From the NCBI RefSeq assembly GCF_003367175.1, contig NZ_QRGA01000015.1, positions 1 through 64,000 on the forward strand: a stretch of DNA of 64,000 nucleotides, written 5' to 3'. This DNA is from Trinickia dinghuensis. GTDB lineage: Bacteria > Pseudomonadota > Gammaproteobacteria > Burkholderiales > Burkholderiaceae. Both the position numbers and the translations under genes were made by a program. Below are positions 63,346 to 64,000 of the stretch, piece after piece. The notes under the pieces are model-generated. The model saw only the letters and a program-made list of their open reading frames with translations. It had not been told where the DNA came from and made no database searches. Each line of letters begins with the position of its first letter. Position 1 is the first letter of the stretch.

Positions 63346-63360
63346 GGAAAGGCAGCCGTG

Positions 63361-63379
63361 TGTCTACACACAGTAGACA
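63361..63379. promoter_or_regulatory. Inverted repeat before the LysR gene
   Basis: TGTCTAC-ACACA-GTAGACA, a perfect 7-base inverted repeat with 5-base spacer, 16 bases before the LysR start. Candidate autoregulatory site. Confidence 0.45.
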
Positions 63380-63478
63380 TAGTAGGGCCTCGTAGGGGCC
63401 GGCGTCCAATGGGGGAATTACTGACTCCTAGCCACAAGGAAGCCTTTACCGTATGCGCGCGCACGCTCTCCCGAGCGG

Positions 63479-64000
63479 TCACTTCGGCAAGACTCTGCGC
63501 GGGTTCATCGTGTCGAGAGGATCGAGCAGGTTCTTGATCGACTGCATCAACGCGACCTCGACGGGATCCTTGTATTTAGACATCTCGGGAACGTGCAGCG
63601 CGCCGATGCCATGCTCCGCGCTGAACGTGCCGCCCATTCCCGCCGCGATGTCGTAGAGCAGATGGCTCAATTCGAGCTGCGTTCGTGGCTTGTCGGAGAT
63701 CCGAGCCCAGTGCTCGTGGCTGAACATGACGATGTAGTGAAGATTGCCGTCGCCCATATGCCCGACCACGACCGGAACCGTGTCCGGATAATGCCGCGCC
63801 AGCGCTTCGCCGGCCTGTTCGACGAAGTCGGGGATCCGGTAAGTCGGAACCGCAATGTCGTGCGTCAGCCCCATCCCCTCCTTCATGTTGGATTCCGTCA
63901 CGCTATGGCGAATCTTCCAGAGATCGGCGCGTTGCTGTTCCGTGGATGCGACAACAGCGTCTTGAATCGTGCCCTCTTCGAACGAGCCACGCAGATAGTC
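63479..64000 (-). CDS. FAD-linked oxidase, GlcD/DLD type (5' end outside window)
   Basis: C-terminal 173 residues of a flavin-linked oxidase of the glycolate oxidase/D-lactate dehydrogenase group. Visible blocks: VVVGHMGDGNLHY and the C-terminal signature GTFSAEHGIGALHV, then MQSIKNLLDPLDTMNPRRVL. The frame stays open to position 64000, so the gene continues off the right edge; only the 3' part is present here. Confidence 0.93.
   Translation of the reverse strand, partial: DYLRGSFEEGTIQDAVVASTEQQRADLWKIRHSVTESNMKEGMGLTHDIAVPTYRIPDFVEQAGEALARHYPDTVPVVVGHMGDGNLHYIVMFSHEHWARISDKPRTQLELSHLLYDIAAGMGGTFSAEHGIGALHVPEMSKYKDPVEVALMQSIKNLLDPLDTMNPRRVLPK

Overview
The window is high-GC DNA (low 60s percent by eye) from a Betaproteobacterium of the order Burkholderiales, most likely a Paraburkholderia/Trinickia/Burkholderia-type genome. 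Evidence: the left edge is an rRNA operon promoter and leader of Burkholderia type read leftwards; several small families common in Burkholderiaceae occur (DUF3331, DUF1488, DUF3303, DUF5943); and a Pseudomonas/Burkholderia-style glycine betaine demethylation cluster is present. No phage, insertion sequence, CRISPR array or tRNA gene was found. Lineage is inferred from gene content only. Layout: (1) 1-529, promoter and leader of an rRNA operon that leaves the window to the left, then upstream DNA of glsA. (2) 530-14215, a mixed accessory stretch of small transcription units: glutaminase, two SDR proteins (one with an atypical catalytic site), two EamA exporters, a TetR regulator, a class V aminotransferase, LysR regulators and two MFS pumps. 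(3) 13025-16898 (minus), a compact unit read as phospholipase C-like phosphoesterase, 82-residue protein, HtrB/LpxL-like acyltransferase, Tet-like MFS pump; the first pair overlaps by ATGA and the last pair is almost abutting. (4) 17113-22970, small conserved units: VOC protein, orphan XRE regulator, NfeD protease/slipin pair, NCS2 purine permease, DUF1488 protein, orphan [2Fe-2S] ferredoxin. (5) 22989-34958, a complete-looking phosphonate utilisation island in three units: phnD-phnC-phnE plus a hexapeptide acetyltransferase (minus), phnF-DUF1045-phnN (minus), and phnGHIJKLM (plus). Two copies of the 14-base motif ATAGACGTCTAGAC lie in the two control regions and are candidate PhnF operators. 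No phnP is present; the DUF1045 2H-phosphoesterase next to phnN is the likely stand-in. (6) 35052-40360, a nitrogen/amine module: branched-chain-type binding protein, ornithine cyclodeaminase family protein, acetylpolyamine amidohydrolase, Lrp regulator, DadA-like FAD oxidoreductase. (7) 41191-58002, chemotaxis receptor, purU, then the glycine betaine catabolic cluster on the minus strand (glyA, an altered membrane-dipeptidase homologue, DUF5943, dgcA, dgcB, etfA, etfB, gbcA, gbcB, betaine-type binding protein) with the divergent AraC regulator gbdR. GbcAB turns glycine betaine into dimethylglycine, DgcAB with the ETF pair turns that into sarcosine, and glyA and purU deal with the glycine and C1 products. 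Sarcosine oxidase genes are not in the window. (8) 58201-64000, epimerase-like protein, divergent TetR/GST pair, second chemotaxis receptor, LysR regulator, and the 3' part of a GlcD-type FAD oxidase cut by the right edge. Many genes share 4-base ATGA stop/start overlaps, so operons are dense. Short tandem repeats with 9- or 11-base units recur at several points, three of them in or able to be read as coding sequence.
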